Positions 34,864 through 45,503 of a stretch of 64,000 bases of DNA are shown one piece after another (within the stretch, counting starts at the first letter, position 1; the number at the start of each line of letters is the position of its first letter). The notes below the pieces were generated by a model. It made no database searches. It was not told the DNA's origin and saw only the letters and a program-made list of their open reading frames with translations. Where the stretch lies: positions 25,212,905-25,276,904 of the forward strand of contig CM028335.1 of assembly GCA_016647705.1 (NCBI GenBank). The letters are read 5' to 3'. The stretch comes from Eucommia ulmoides (lineage: Eukaryota > Streptophyta > Magnoliopsida > Garryales > Eucommiaceae). The translations under genes were made by a program, and so were the position numbers.

Positions 34864-36879
34864 ATGCCTAAAGATCTGCACGCGGCAGAGGTTTGCGTGT
34901 CGATAACATATTCATGATTACGTGCTCTCTCGCTTGTCTTTCCCGCCTTTTGAAGAACTATGAATACCCAAGTTGGCATGAGAAGAGGTAGACACAATTT
35001 GAATTTACATTCAGCTTAATATTTTTTTCTCTCAGAATACTTACTCTCACGCCGGAGGTTTTTCACCGGGATCCACCTCTGGTGTTAAGAATTTGTGCAG
35101 GCATAGCCAGAGCCAAAAATGAAGGATGCGAGGACTTATTACAAATTTACTGTAATATTGTGCTACCAACTTTCAGTAACATAAAAAATTATTAAATATT
35201 ACATAGAAATCCCTACCTTTTTCTGGGGAGAATTTTGTGGAGTTTAGGGGCCTACTTCCATCCCCCCTTTCCTTCCACCCTTGCATATACAAATGTCTAA
35301 TGTAGATAAAAACCAACAGTTCTATAAACAAGTGAAGACAATATTGCAAGTTTTACCATATTCCACAAGCCAATCACGTGTGGTTACACAATTACTAAAA
35401 AAATTAACAGTTTTATGTGTTCAAATCAAAGCCAAGTGACATTACCAAAATATTATTAGCGCAAATTGTAAACCACCCCCCAAACCTTTACCATCAATGC
35501 AAACAAGGTTACAAGGGCATGGTGACTCGATAAAGTGCGCTCTGCTAATAACTGAAACTTTATTGGTTTTAAAAAGGAGTTCATGCCCTTCAAGTTGAGA
35601 CATTTTTCAGCAAGACAATCAAATCATACAACCATATCAGATGCTCAGAAGATTATTGACTTTCCGTCAACCTCCAACGTCTATTATGATTCTATTTCTC
35701 TTTTTTCTTTTTTCCTTTTTGGTTCTTAGAAAACTCGCAACAGAAACAAAAAAATATATTTGCTTTTTTCAAAAAAAAATATGAAAATCTGCCAACGTTA
35801 TAACAGGCTGCATGCATCTAGTTAAGATTTACTGATTTTGTTCCACTCTCTTTAGGAAATCCCAAGTACATAGTTTTGTTTGATAGTGTTTATACCATTT
35901 GGTCATAACTACTAAAACCTGTCAATGTTAACAGTTCGAGAAGATAATGAAGCAGAAAAAAGATGCTTCTAAAGAAGTTTAAAGTTGTTTCTTCATAGTC
36001 GTTAAAAATACACGTATGAGGAAGACAATTTTCAGTTTTTTACCCATCAACCAGATTCAATCTTTCGAGCACTTGACAATCGTGATCGCTTTCTGAAATT
36101 TCAGATTCGGTTCAAAATATTCTCCCCAATCATATAGTAGAAAACAATTGTAGTATGCGCAGAGAAGTATACTATCCCTACTACAGTGGATACTTAGATG
36201 GTGGTGCTAATTTCTACCTCTGGATAAATTGGTCCAAGTACGGTATCATCACAAAACTCCATGCACCATTCATTCATTAAACTAGAAACTATTCCGTAAA
36301 AGTAACTCTGCCTTTCATCAACAAAGAGACTTGTGCCAATGGCTTTTGCACTCTTAATGTATATGGTCATTATATTGAGGAAAAAGTTCAGGTATCGGTG
36401 AACTTTTAAGTATCACGGTAAACAGAATGCAATTATACAAATATGAGGACTCTGTCTAGGTTACCACATCAACTTATATACTTTCCATTGGAGGCCATGA
36501 AGCTGACTGTTCTGAAAAAAGAGAAATGGCTGTGATGCTGGGGATTTTTGTTAGTGCCTGTGGACTGTTAATTGACTAGGTAGATGAACAAATCCCAATA
36601 TTCCATTTAGCAACAAAGAATTAAGGTGTGTGAGTAGCAAACAAAAGACAATATCTTTAGTATTTGCAACAAAGAAGAAGACGTAAGACTCAGTTAACAT
36701 AACAGTCAATCTCATCACTCTACAAGAGGCAATATATAATACTTCAATAAACAGTAGGCAATAATAACAGAGAACACAGCAATCCCAACATTTCACCAAA
36801 TATTTGTCAGTAATGAGCTAGAAATTACAAATTTCTTCGAGGACTAAGAAAGAGAAGATCACCTTACAAGAAACGAAAA
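34864..36879. other. Intergenic and 3' flank of the RTF2-like gene
   Basis: No coding region is supported. The first 250 bases are the continuation of the gypsy target site. The last few hundred bases should contain the 3' UTR of the gene at 36,880; I could not fix a poly(A) site. The open frame at 36,551-36,799 has no recognisable features. Confidence 0.45.
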
Positions 36880-38046
36880 TCAGTTTCTACCAAGTGGGAG
36901 GGATCTGCAACTATAGGTTTCTTTAAAATCAGACTTCCTTGATGAGGTAAAGATAGATGCATAAACTTCCTTGGTAGCATTTGGAGGCGCAACATCGCTG
37001 GCCTTAAACCTTTTCCCGGAGCCATTATTCAAACCATTCGTGGCCCTACCATTAGCAACCTTCCCATTTCCTTCAATTTTAGCTAGTGCCTTTTCTGAGG
37101 TCTTAGTCTCCATCCCATGCTTCCTTCCACTCAACCGAAATAATTCAGTCCCAACATCTACATCTTCTTTAACATTGCCACCCACATCCCCATTCTTGAC
37201 CTTCTTTGCCTTCTTTTCCTTCAACTTTGCCTTCTCCTCCTCCAACCTTGCCTTCTCCTCCTCCAACCTCTCCCTTAAATCCGCCACTTCCTCTTCAGTC
37301 CCATTAATCACAAGTTTATCATTCTGGGAAAACTCTTTATGACAAACTAGACAAGCTGAAGACTTTACCTCCTTCAAAGCCTTTGCACTCAACACGTGGC
37401 CACAAGTTCTTAGGGCAAAAAACCTGTACTTACCATTAAATTCCAATCCGGATATAGGGCACTGAAATCGTGTCTCGCTCACATTGGATTCTGATCCTGG
37501 GATAGAATCCAACTCCACCGGAATCATATCTTTTAAACCCTTTATGTGCCCGAAAGCTTTTGGCAAGTTCTTGCTCAGCAGCCCCTCGACCAACCGTTGC
37601 TTATTGAACAAATTCCCAAGCTTATCCACAACCACCGGATGTTTCAGGGGCTCATTCGACAACGCACAATTCAACCACTTAGACAGCCTCTGTTCATTTG
37701 GATCGACCTTGTCAGGCTTCTTCGACGCGTACATATTGAGGTAACAGTCGCGGGACTCGGCACCCGTGGCGCCGCCGTCGCCGCCTCCACCGAGGAGGCG
37801 GCAACGGAGGGTGAGAGTGGACGAAGGGGTAATTTGGGAATTCTGGATGACAGTGGAGTCAGATAAAGGTCGGCCATTGAAGGTGAAGAAAAGGGAAGCT
37901 AGGCTTCGTATCGCAGGTGGCAAGATAGAGTTTTTGAGATCCTCTAGAGTGAAATTACGGCTTTGTATGGTTAAGCCACGAGCAGGAATTTGGAGTTCTG
38001 GGGCATCGACGAAGATTTGGAAGGTTTGTTGGATTTTGCAACCCAT
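36880..38046 (-). CDS. RTF2: RTF2-type protein with N-terminal ubiquitin-like domain
   Basis: A single uninterrupted frame of 388 residues. Residues 1-84 form a ubiquitin-like fold (QIFVDAPELQ, FTLEDLKNSI, LFFTFNGRPL, TLTLRCRLLG), followed by a glycine-rich linker. The Rtf2 domain follows from about 98: SRDCYLNMYASKK, LNCALSNEPLKHPVVVDKLG, then the RING-like half with C196 (CPISG), C215/H217 (TCGHV) and C232/C235/H236 (CLVCH). A charged coiled-coil-like segment rich in EEEKAKL lies at 250-285, with a basic serine-rich tail. In the family, RTF2 acts in the nucleus at replication forks, and the Arabidopsis homologue is reported to affect splicing. The start is the first ATG, 18 bp after an AAACCCTA motif. 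Length, frame and motifs point to an intact gene. Confidence 0.93.
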   Translation of the reverse strand: MGCKIQQTFQIFVDAPELQIPARGLTIQSRNFTLEDLKNSILPPAIRSLASLFFTFNGRPLSDSTVIQNSQITPSSTLTLRCRLLGGGGDGGATGAESRDCYLNMYASKKPDKVDPNEQRLSKWLNCALSNEPLKHPVVVDKLGNLFNKQRLVEGLLSKNLPKAFGHIKGLKDMIPVELDSIPGSESNVSETRFQCPISGLEFNGKYRFFALRTCGHVLSAKALKEVKSSACLVCHKEFSQNDKLVINGTEEEVADLRERLEEEKARLEEEKAKLKEKKAKKVKNGDVGGNVKEDVDVGTELFRLSGRKHGMETKTSEKALAKIEGNGKVANGRATNGLNNGSGKRFKASDVAPPNATKEVYASIFTSSRKSDFKETYSCRSLPLGRN

Positions 38047-38054
38047 GATTGATT

Positions 38055-38066
38055 TCTAGGGTTTCA
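38055..38066 (-). promoter_or_regulatory. Telo-box-like motif upstream of RTF2
   Basis: The minus strand reads GAAACCCTAGAAA just before the start codon. AAACCCTA motifs are common near the 5' ends of plant genes active in dividing cells. Position and match are seen; function is inferred. Confidence 0.5.
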
Positions 38067-38690
38067 GACAAATCGAATTGATCAGCGATTGGGAATGAAT
38101 TGCTAGTTATACCCGCTGATATATGTATCTACGCATGGACATATAGAGAGACAAAGATAGAGAGATTTATAGGATAACAGAAGTTGTAGACAATGTATGG
38201 CGCCCGCGTCTCATATCTCAGTGCGGTTGCGACTGGGTTCGTATTTCTCATACCGGCTTTTGGCTAACATCGATGTCTTCGGGGGCGCGGAGGGAGACAC
38301 CTCGTTTAGGTTATGATTGGATAAGGGATTTGAAAGATAGGTTTTATTTGGAGTAATAATTCATTATTTACTCCTTTATATAGTAGAAAATAGTTCTTTC
38401 ATTTAAATAATTAAGTTTAAGTTTATGGTGCTCAGACATATTATAAAAAGAGCCATTGATAAATGTCCTCCCAATTTATTTATTTTTACGAACAGTGTCG
38501 TTAGAACTTCTACATAAATGTTCACTCTATATCATAAATCATTATTATTTTACTCATATAATGATTCACACGTTTTCTCAAAATTCACTCAACAAATAGT
38601 TCGCACGATCTGCGTGAATGTTCATTCAATATTCTAAAAAAGAATTCAGTTCATTTAAATTTCACTCTATATTTCATGACAATTAAAACA
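38067..38690. other. RTF2 5' flank
   Basis: 38,100-38,340 is relatively GC-rich with AGAGAGA tracts and is likely 5' UTR and core promoter. Beyond about 38,400 the sequence becomes AT-rich and repetitive. Confidence 0.45.
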
Positions 38691-38794
38691 CGTCGTTAAA
38701 TAAACACAAAAAAACTCCACATATTTTAACAAAAAAATCACATGAACATTCACTAATTTGAAAATTCATGACGATAAAATCTAAACATTCATGT

Positions 38795-39275
38795 GAAACA
38801 TTCACGTAAAACACATCGGTTAATAAACACGAACTCTACAAAAATCAACAAAAAAATTCACATAAACATTCACACTACCATTTAAAAAAGCTGTGAATGT
38901 TTAGGGGAGAGAATATAAAATGAAATTGAAAAATTAAAACAAAAACAAAACAAGGGACAAATGTTAAAATATAACAAAAATTAAAACTTCAACCAAGGAG
39001 ATAAATTACTTGATAAATTCTCTTATCATTTCATTCACGAAAATTCACATGAACCATGAACGTTTACGTAAAACGATCAAAACACATTGGTGAAAATAAA
39101 AACACTTTACAAAAATCAATTAAAAAAAATCACATAAATATTCACACTACTATTTAAATAATTGTGAATGTTTAGGGGGGAATATAAAATAAAATTATAA
39201 ACTTAAAACTAAAAAATGGGGGGGCAAATGTAAAATAAAAAATTTAAAACTTCAACAAAAAAAAGGGGAGAAAAA
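38795..39275. repeat. Diverged tandem repeat, about 270-bp period
   Basis: Two units share ACGTAAAAC, CACATAAACATTCACACTAC (ATATTC in unit two), TGTGAATGTTTAGGGG and ATTTAAAACTTCAAC-like parts, at 38,802 and 39,066 onward. A shorter partial relative (ACGTCGTTAAATAAACAC, ATCACATGAACATTCAC) lies at 38,690-38,780. Confidence 0.75.
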
Positions 39276-41230
39276 TGTAATTAATACCCTTTGTCATTCC
39301 TATCCCTGTTTTTACCTTTTGCTATTCAATTCTTGTGCCGGCGGTGGGTCGAGCTTTATTACCAGAAAAGATGACATCAATGGAGATCCAGATCTAAGAG
39401 AGAGAGAGAGAGAGAATGATCCGACGAAGAAGGACGACGGCGATAGAAGAACATCCGCTGAACAACGAACAAAAGGTGAAATCATTGGCGAGCAAGCAGC
39501 GGCGATCGGTTTGAACGGCGGCGAGGGCAGACGGCGATTTGACGATAGCGAGGAGCAGACGACGGCGAAGGGGTCAAAACGGCTGTGAGAGTAGATGACA
39601 ATCTGGATGACGGCGATAGGCTGTCGATAGCAAAACATGGTTGTAACGGCTCTGAACAGTTGTGTGAGAAAGAGAGAGAAAAGCAGACGCAGCTAAGAAG
39701 TGATGAGATTAGGGTTTATCCAATTCGCTTTAATTTATATATATTTATGGGTATAAATGTCTCTTTTTTAAATTGGTCAACGGTCAAAGAACTAAATAAT
39801 AACAATATTTCACAAAAAAACTACATCACGACATAACTGTTTAAAAAAAATATTACTAAAATAACACTTAAATAAGGGTTAAATAATAAAAACCTCTTTT
39901 ATTTGTTCACAAAAATTTCAGATTTGTTTTAGTAATTTTTTTATAGAAAAATCGGCGATTAGTCCTATTTTTAGGGTATAATCTGCAATTAGTCTTTTCT
40001 TAGTATTAGGTTTTGATTTAGTCTCTTAAGTTGGATTTCACTTGAATTTTTGTAGAGATACTACAGGAATTGTAGCGACATTGTAGAGGTGTATAGTGAA
40101 TATTAGTTACACGCAACGAATATTAGTTATAGTTTCATAATTGTTATTTTTTTATATATATCTGTGTATTTTTTGTTATATGTACGTATATATTATTAGT
40201 TATATGTTACAATTATATATATTTGTATAATATTTTGTGACATTTAACAAATATTGGACACAGAAATTAGTTTAATATTAGTTACATATATTTGTGTACA
40301 TTTACTTACTTGTAACTAATTACATGTATTTTGTGTGATTTTTGTTACATCTAACAAAATTTTACACATAAAGTTGTTATACGTTAAAAAAAAAAAAAGT
40401 TGTCACATATTACAAATTATAATAATTTTATACACAAAATTGTTACATGTAACTGCCGGTTTGCAGCGCACGTGTGCAAGACTTCCGCCTTTTTAAAATA
40501 TGTAGGATTAAAACTAAATTTTATTCTGTCTCTAGTACTTTTCATCAATTAAGGGTGAAATATGGAACCTCCCACCAATTGTCCCATTTTTTATTTAGGT
40601 ACTGTTAGAAATGAATCAAAAACTTTATTTATTTATAAAATAGAAAAATAAGAAGAATTTGTAAATCTCTTCAAAACATATGTTATTTTTAAATCCTTCC
40701 GAGAGAAAATTTGCTATTTTTCTCAATTTCTCATCCATTTCATCTCAAATTTATTTTTTATCTTGTAATCATATGAATTTCAAAATTTCTTCTCTCTATA
40801 TTATATAATAAAATTATATTTGTAAAATATGTATAAAAATCATATTAATTGTATAATTATAGTTATATTAATAAAAATATATTACTAAAATAAGTATACA
40901 AATTATATTATTAAAATTATCTTATGAAATTACTAAATAGAAATTATATTACGAGATATATTTTTATATTTTTTTATTATTAAAATTTATTAGATTTTAA
41001 AATTTTACATACAAATACTTGTCTAACCAAACAATATAAAATTATACAATCAAATTTTTCATTTGAAAAATTTATACAAACAAGGAATTTGTAAATAATG
41101 GGATTTTAAAATTCTAGATTTTGAAATCCGATCATTTATAAATTCCATGAATTTATCAAATCCATTTCCCAAATGCAACCTTAGTCATTTTACATTTATA
41201 TTATTTGGGGGCTTTTATATTTAATTTTTT
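39276..41230. other. AT-rich intergenic with a GC-rich island
   Basis: 39,340-39,720 is GC-rich with repeated GACGACGGCGA-like motifs and a (GA)n run, unlike its AT-rich surroundings. It may be a captured gene piece, but I recognise no domain. 39,740-41,230 is AT-rich with no feature I can support. Confidence 0.4.
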
Positions 41231-41836
41231 TTTTCAATACAGAAAAGGCTAAACTCACGGAAGACTATCAAAAGCTTCTGTTCTCATCTCCGAAAATAAA
41301 AATATTTGTCATAATCTCAGGGGGATACTTATAAAAATACATTTCGTCTTGGATTCATGTCTTTTGTAGGCCAGGAAGTCCTCATATCTGTCATTCTCTC
41401 TCGACACATGTTGAATTTGAAAGTTATGATCCAGCATTAATTTCCTGCAGTCATTTATCAATAGGCTAAATTTGCGATTATCTGGGCAGCCTTCTTGAAT
41501 CAACTTCACCACCTCCATAGCATCTCTTTCCACAATGACTCTAAGGAACCTTTCATTAATAGCCATCAAAAGACCTTTATGCACTCTATGGGGTCTCCGC
41601 TTCAAGACTACATCATCTTGGAATAAATCCTTGATATCCAAACTACCAACCCCCAATTAAGATAATTCCTCAGCAATCTTCCATAACCTCCAGCACTTGA
41701 GTGGCTTTTCGCACATCCATCCGTATTGAGTCTAAAAAAAAAATGCATCAGGAGAGTCCCAATTAGGAGAAGGCATCTCAACAAAATTTTGGGATGAATT
41801 TTGAGGACAGAAAGACCCAAAAGATCATTTTGCAAC
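41231..41836 (-). pseudogene. LINE RNase H domain (3' part of a split LINE)
   Basis: The minus translation shows FRLNTDGCAKSHSSAGGYGR (41,608-41,835), then in another frame GLLMAINERFLRVIVERDAM, EVVKLIQ, SLLINDCRKLMLDHNFQIQH and VSRENDRYEDFLA. This is the plant LINE-type RNase H (consensus LNTDGS, ES-DA, LI-DC, HV-RE-N--AD-LA). The catalytic D, E, D and D/E positions are mostly recognisable, but the frame is broken. It belongs to the LINE at 45,504-47,370, separated by the insertion described next. Confidence 0.85.
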
Positions 41837-42029
41837 TGATAAGTTGAAATAACCTATCTACTTATAAGCCGGATTTGGTAGTTTTCAAGTGAATTAGTAA
41901 TATTTAATTGCTTTTTTGTTAATTTTTATGTAATTAAGGTGTAGGGACGCAAGCAAGTGAAAAACGAGGGAAACGGTGGAAAAATGGTGAAGAAATGGTG
42001 AAAAAATAAGATTTCAATAACACAAGGCC

Positions 42030-42190
42030 CATTGTCGCAACGGTCAAGCCACCGCTGCGGCGGTGAAAATGCAGAGAAACTGTTTTTGAGCATAAAGTCC
42101 CACCGCCGCAGCAGTAAGGCCACCACCGTAGCGGTAGAGATGCAAGATGTTGGCCGACTTACCCACCGCCGCGGTGGTCAGCTCTGCACA
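42030..42190. repeat. GC-rich palindrome array in family D copy 2
   Basis: Repeated motifs such as CCACCGCTGCGGCGGTG, CCACCGCCGCAGCAG, CCACCACCGTAGCGGT and CCACCGCCGCGGTGG are separated by non-repetitive spacers. Family D copy 1 carries CACCGCCGCGGCGGTG and CACTGCAGCGGTG motifs in the matching place (15,068-15,270). Confidence 0.85.
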
Positions 42191-42279
42191 ACAAAATAGA
42201 TATTTTTAGATATTTTTGAAACCTTGCTCTTATGAAACCCATTCTCGCACTTGTGAAAGACTCTCTTGGACGTCCCTAA

Positions 42280-43529
42280 TGTCACACCCCACCCCGGATA
42301 CCCATTTTGTGAGGCCGGCGTGACGTAGACATGACACCGCCCACTTGACTAGCCAACCTTAATACGTCACCAAACCATATAGTAAATCTATACAACACAT
42401 ATAGTAATTTCATTTGATAGGGATACACCGTTCTGAATATAAAACAATCAAACAAATTCCCTGAACCTCTCTTAGATTTCATCTCTGATATCTCGTCTCA
42501 AAAGACTCCCTTGCATGACCCGCATAACTCTATCTAGCGCCAATAGGGGACCGACCGACTCCTAACTATTCCACCTGCGAGTGTACTGCCTTCTTAGTAA
42601 AAATATTTTTTTCAATAAAGCTTATTCTACAACATCTAAATGGGATCAAGCGGAAGTACATAAATACAACATAACTCGTAAAATCTCCAATATAGGAGCA
42701 GGGAAAATAAAGTGACATAATTAAGCTCCATTCACAACCAACTAATATAAAAATAATACTAATCACCATGATAATAAATATTAAATCAGCCAGAATACGT
42801 AAAACACCACGTCTATCTCTTTTCTTCAAAACCAACTTTCGAATCCAAAATCATAGTTCACACTTTCTTAAAAAAAACCGTCTGATTTTATAAAAATCAT
42901 TTTTCCACCCTTTATTTTTAGAAATCAGGCATTTCTTCTTTATTTTGAAAAACAGATGTTTCCTATTCTCTTTTAAAAAAAACACCGTCTGGTTCCACCA
43001 AATCCAACAAAAATTTATTTTTCACTTCTTTTCGAAAACCATCAAAATCTTCTGAAAATCCAGTTTACCAGCTCACCCAAATCCTACTTGATCCATATCA
43101 TTTATATATATAGAAAAATAGGTTGGCAAGAAGACAATACACTCACCTCGATATATGTTTTGTAGAACCGACAATGACCACACTTTATCTGGATGTCGGT
43201 GCCTGTGAACCTAATAGTGACAGAGCCTAAATTAATATCTTATCTAAAATATCCTAATCATGCAATACAGACCATATATTTCAAATCGTTATTATTTTAT
43301 GTACCATGTAATTAAAATTAATTAATCGTTACGAAATTATTACGATTTTAGAATTTGTTATGTTAAATAAAATTTAATTTAATGAAAATTAATAATCGAT
43401 TAAAATTTCACCTGTTCCGAACCTTTTGACGATCACGAAATGGGTTTTGGATTTTCCTGGGGTGTTTTCTGCAAATTTCTCAATTTTTTTTTCCCTTTTT
43501 CTTTTTTCTTCTTTTTTCTTTGTTTGTTT

Positions 43530-43576
<47 letters not shown>

Positions 43577-44562
43577 CCGGTTCTGTCTGGTTCCAGCTGC
43601 CAGTCACCGATGACCTTCATTCGCCGTCGATCAACACACACACACACACACACACACACTGTAGCCACCACCGTTTCTGTTTTCCGCTCTGCTTCATCCA
43701 ACATGGCGACGCACACCTACGCCGGAATATATCTTCACCAACTCGAACCCACCTTCTCTCTCTAACTTTCCGATCACCCCACTTCAATCACCCCCCCCCC
43801 CCACAGCATCCACGACGGTGAACGGCATACATCTACTCACCGAACGACGGCGATCACGTACCCATAATTTGATCAGGGCCACCACCCACGCCGGACGGCA
43901 CCCCCTTGTCGGCGAACGTTTCTCTCTCTCTTCTCTGTTTTTTTGGTTGGGATCCACCGGCACACACACACACACACCCCCTTAGCTAATCACCCACGCA
44001 CAACGAACCACCCTCACACACGCTGTTGATCTCCAGTTGATCGACGACGACGACACACACACACACACTCATGCCGGAGCAACGATGACGATCCGTACCC
44101 ACCGTCCCGAACCTTCTCCTCTCCCTCTCGGTTTTCTGATTTCTCCTTTTGAGGTCCTCCCCTCAGGAATTACATATATATATGCATGGCTGGGTTTGAT
44201 CATCTCACGCCACGTCGCCCACTCTCGATCCCCCTATCTCCGGCGGCGTACACGGTAAGTATATGTGTGTATATATATATATATATATTCTTATAAAAAT
44301 TCTTTTAATCAAAATATTCTTTCCTCCCCCAATTTTCTTAAAATCTCATTTTTTATTCAATTTTACATTTAATATTTTCTTAAATTGCAATTCTACCCCA
44401 ACAAAATTTTAATTCAAAAATTAAATGCCAATTTTGGATTGAATGTTGTTTAAATTTACAAATTGACCCCAAAATTTTTTAAATCAAAGAATAAATTACG
44501 CCACCTACCCCGTTATTTTTTAAACATTTAAGATACGACTTAAAAAAAATCCGGGTCTTACA
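42280..44562. mobile_element. Solo LTR, family C-like (2.28 kb), TSD CCTAA
   Basis: It starts TGTCACACCCCACCCCGG, ends CCGGGTCTTACA, and is flanked by CCTAA (42,275-42,279 and 44,563-44,567). Its length and right end resemble the solo LTR at 10,452-12,753. Simple repeats fill the middle: about 45 T at 43,531-43,576, (CA)n at 43,636-43,660 and 43,963-43,977, and (TA)n at 44,268-44,288, plus GC-rich sequence at 43,590-44,260 that is probably untranslated. No protein domain is seen. The TGTCACACCCC start is common in plant gypsy LTRs; that assignment is inferred. Confidence 0.9.
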
Positions 44563-45503
44563 CCTAACCCTTAGGACTTGGTCCTTGGGCAATCTTGAAT
44601 AGCTCAAAGAGAATATTCATCATCAGGAGAAGAGGAAACATTGGCGGATTGATCTTTGGCGACAGTGGATCACTCCACTTTAAGATTTGATCTTTATCTC
44701 TTTATTTCTCTCTTTGTAATTTAATGTTTTATTGTAAATGATGATGAATCCCTCTTGGTTTAATGTTTCAATGGCCAAGATCATGATCGATTAGATAAAT
44801 ATTAGCTAGGGATCGATGTGGTTGTGTAAATACTTATTTGATCTAATATATGTTTCCTTGACGATTGTTTGTGTTTAAATCCGATTGTGTTTATCATTTT
44901 ATTACGATCTTAATATATTTGTTAAGGTATTAGGGTTGGATTTAAGAATAATGGGTTTGACACTTGGGAGAGGTAACCTCGGATTCGGATTGGGTAAACA
45001 CAACACGACGTTATAACTACCCGGGAGGGCATTAGAATGTGTGCAATCCATGAGGTTGGGTCAAGACTCACGTGACTATGTGTTCGAAAAGACGTTCGAG
45101 GGGGACTTCGGCGTCAACGCGAAGTCATGTATTCATTCACTAAATACTCGGGAGAGAGAGTGAATGAGTTTTAGATACCGAGATTGTTGGATAGGATAAA
45201 ACACCGCTATTGTTAACTAAACGAAATTGAACATGTATTAAGTGAATGAAATCAATCACTAGGTAATCAACTTAGTTAGGATTAACCCACTAATTGTAGT
45301 TTAATTTAGTTTTAATTAGTTTAATTTTAAAATATTTATTGAACATTCTGGATAATATAAGACTATGCAAATTGCGGTATTCAATTATTCACACCGTTCC
45401 TGTGGAACGATATTCGATCTTAAAGATCCACTATATTAAAATTTAACCTCGTATACTTGCAAGTAGTCAATATGCGAGCGTGTAAAAACCTCGTCGTATA
45501 ACA

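Larger units (their letters stand above)
41837..45503 (-). mobile_element. LTR-like element, family D (copy 2), inserted in the LINE
   Basis: On the minus strand it starts TGTTATACGACGAGG (from 45,503) and ends CAACTTATCA (41,837). It aligns with copy 1 at 13,863-15,487 over the start block (TTGCAAGTATACGAGG, TTTTAATATAGTGGATC), the middle (CTCCCGAGTAT, GAATACATGACTTC, AAGTCCCCCTC, GTGTTGTGTTTACCC) and the GC-rich palindrome array (42,030-42,190). It is interrupted by the solo LTR 42,280-44,562; without this it is about 1.38 kb. No clear target duplication was found. Confidence 0.78.

Noticed and set aside
36971-38059. Several open frames antisense to RTF2
   Set aside because: Shadows of the real gene; composition follows the opposite strand.
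43426-43821. 131-residue open frame and its antisense partners with poly-F or poly-K
   Set aside because: They are translations of a long T run and CA repeats inside a solo LTR.
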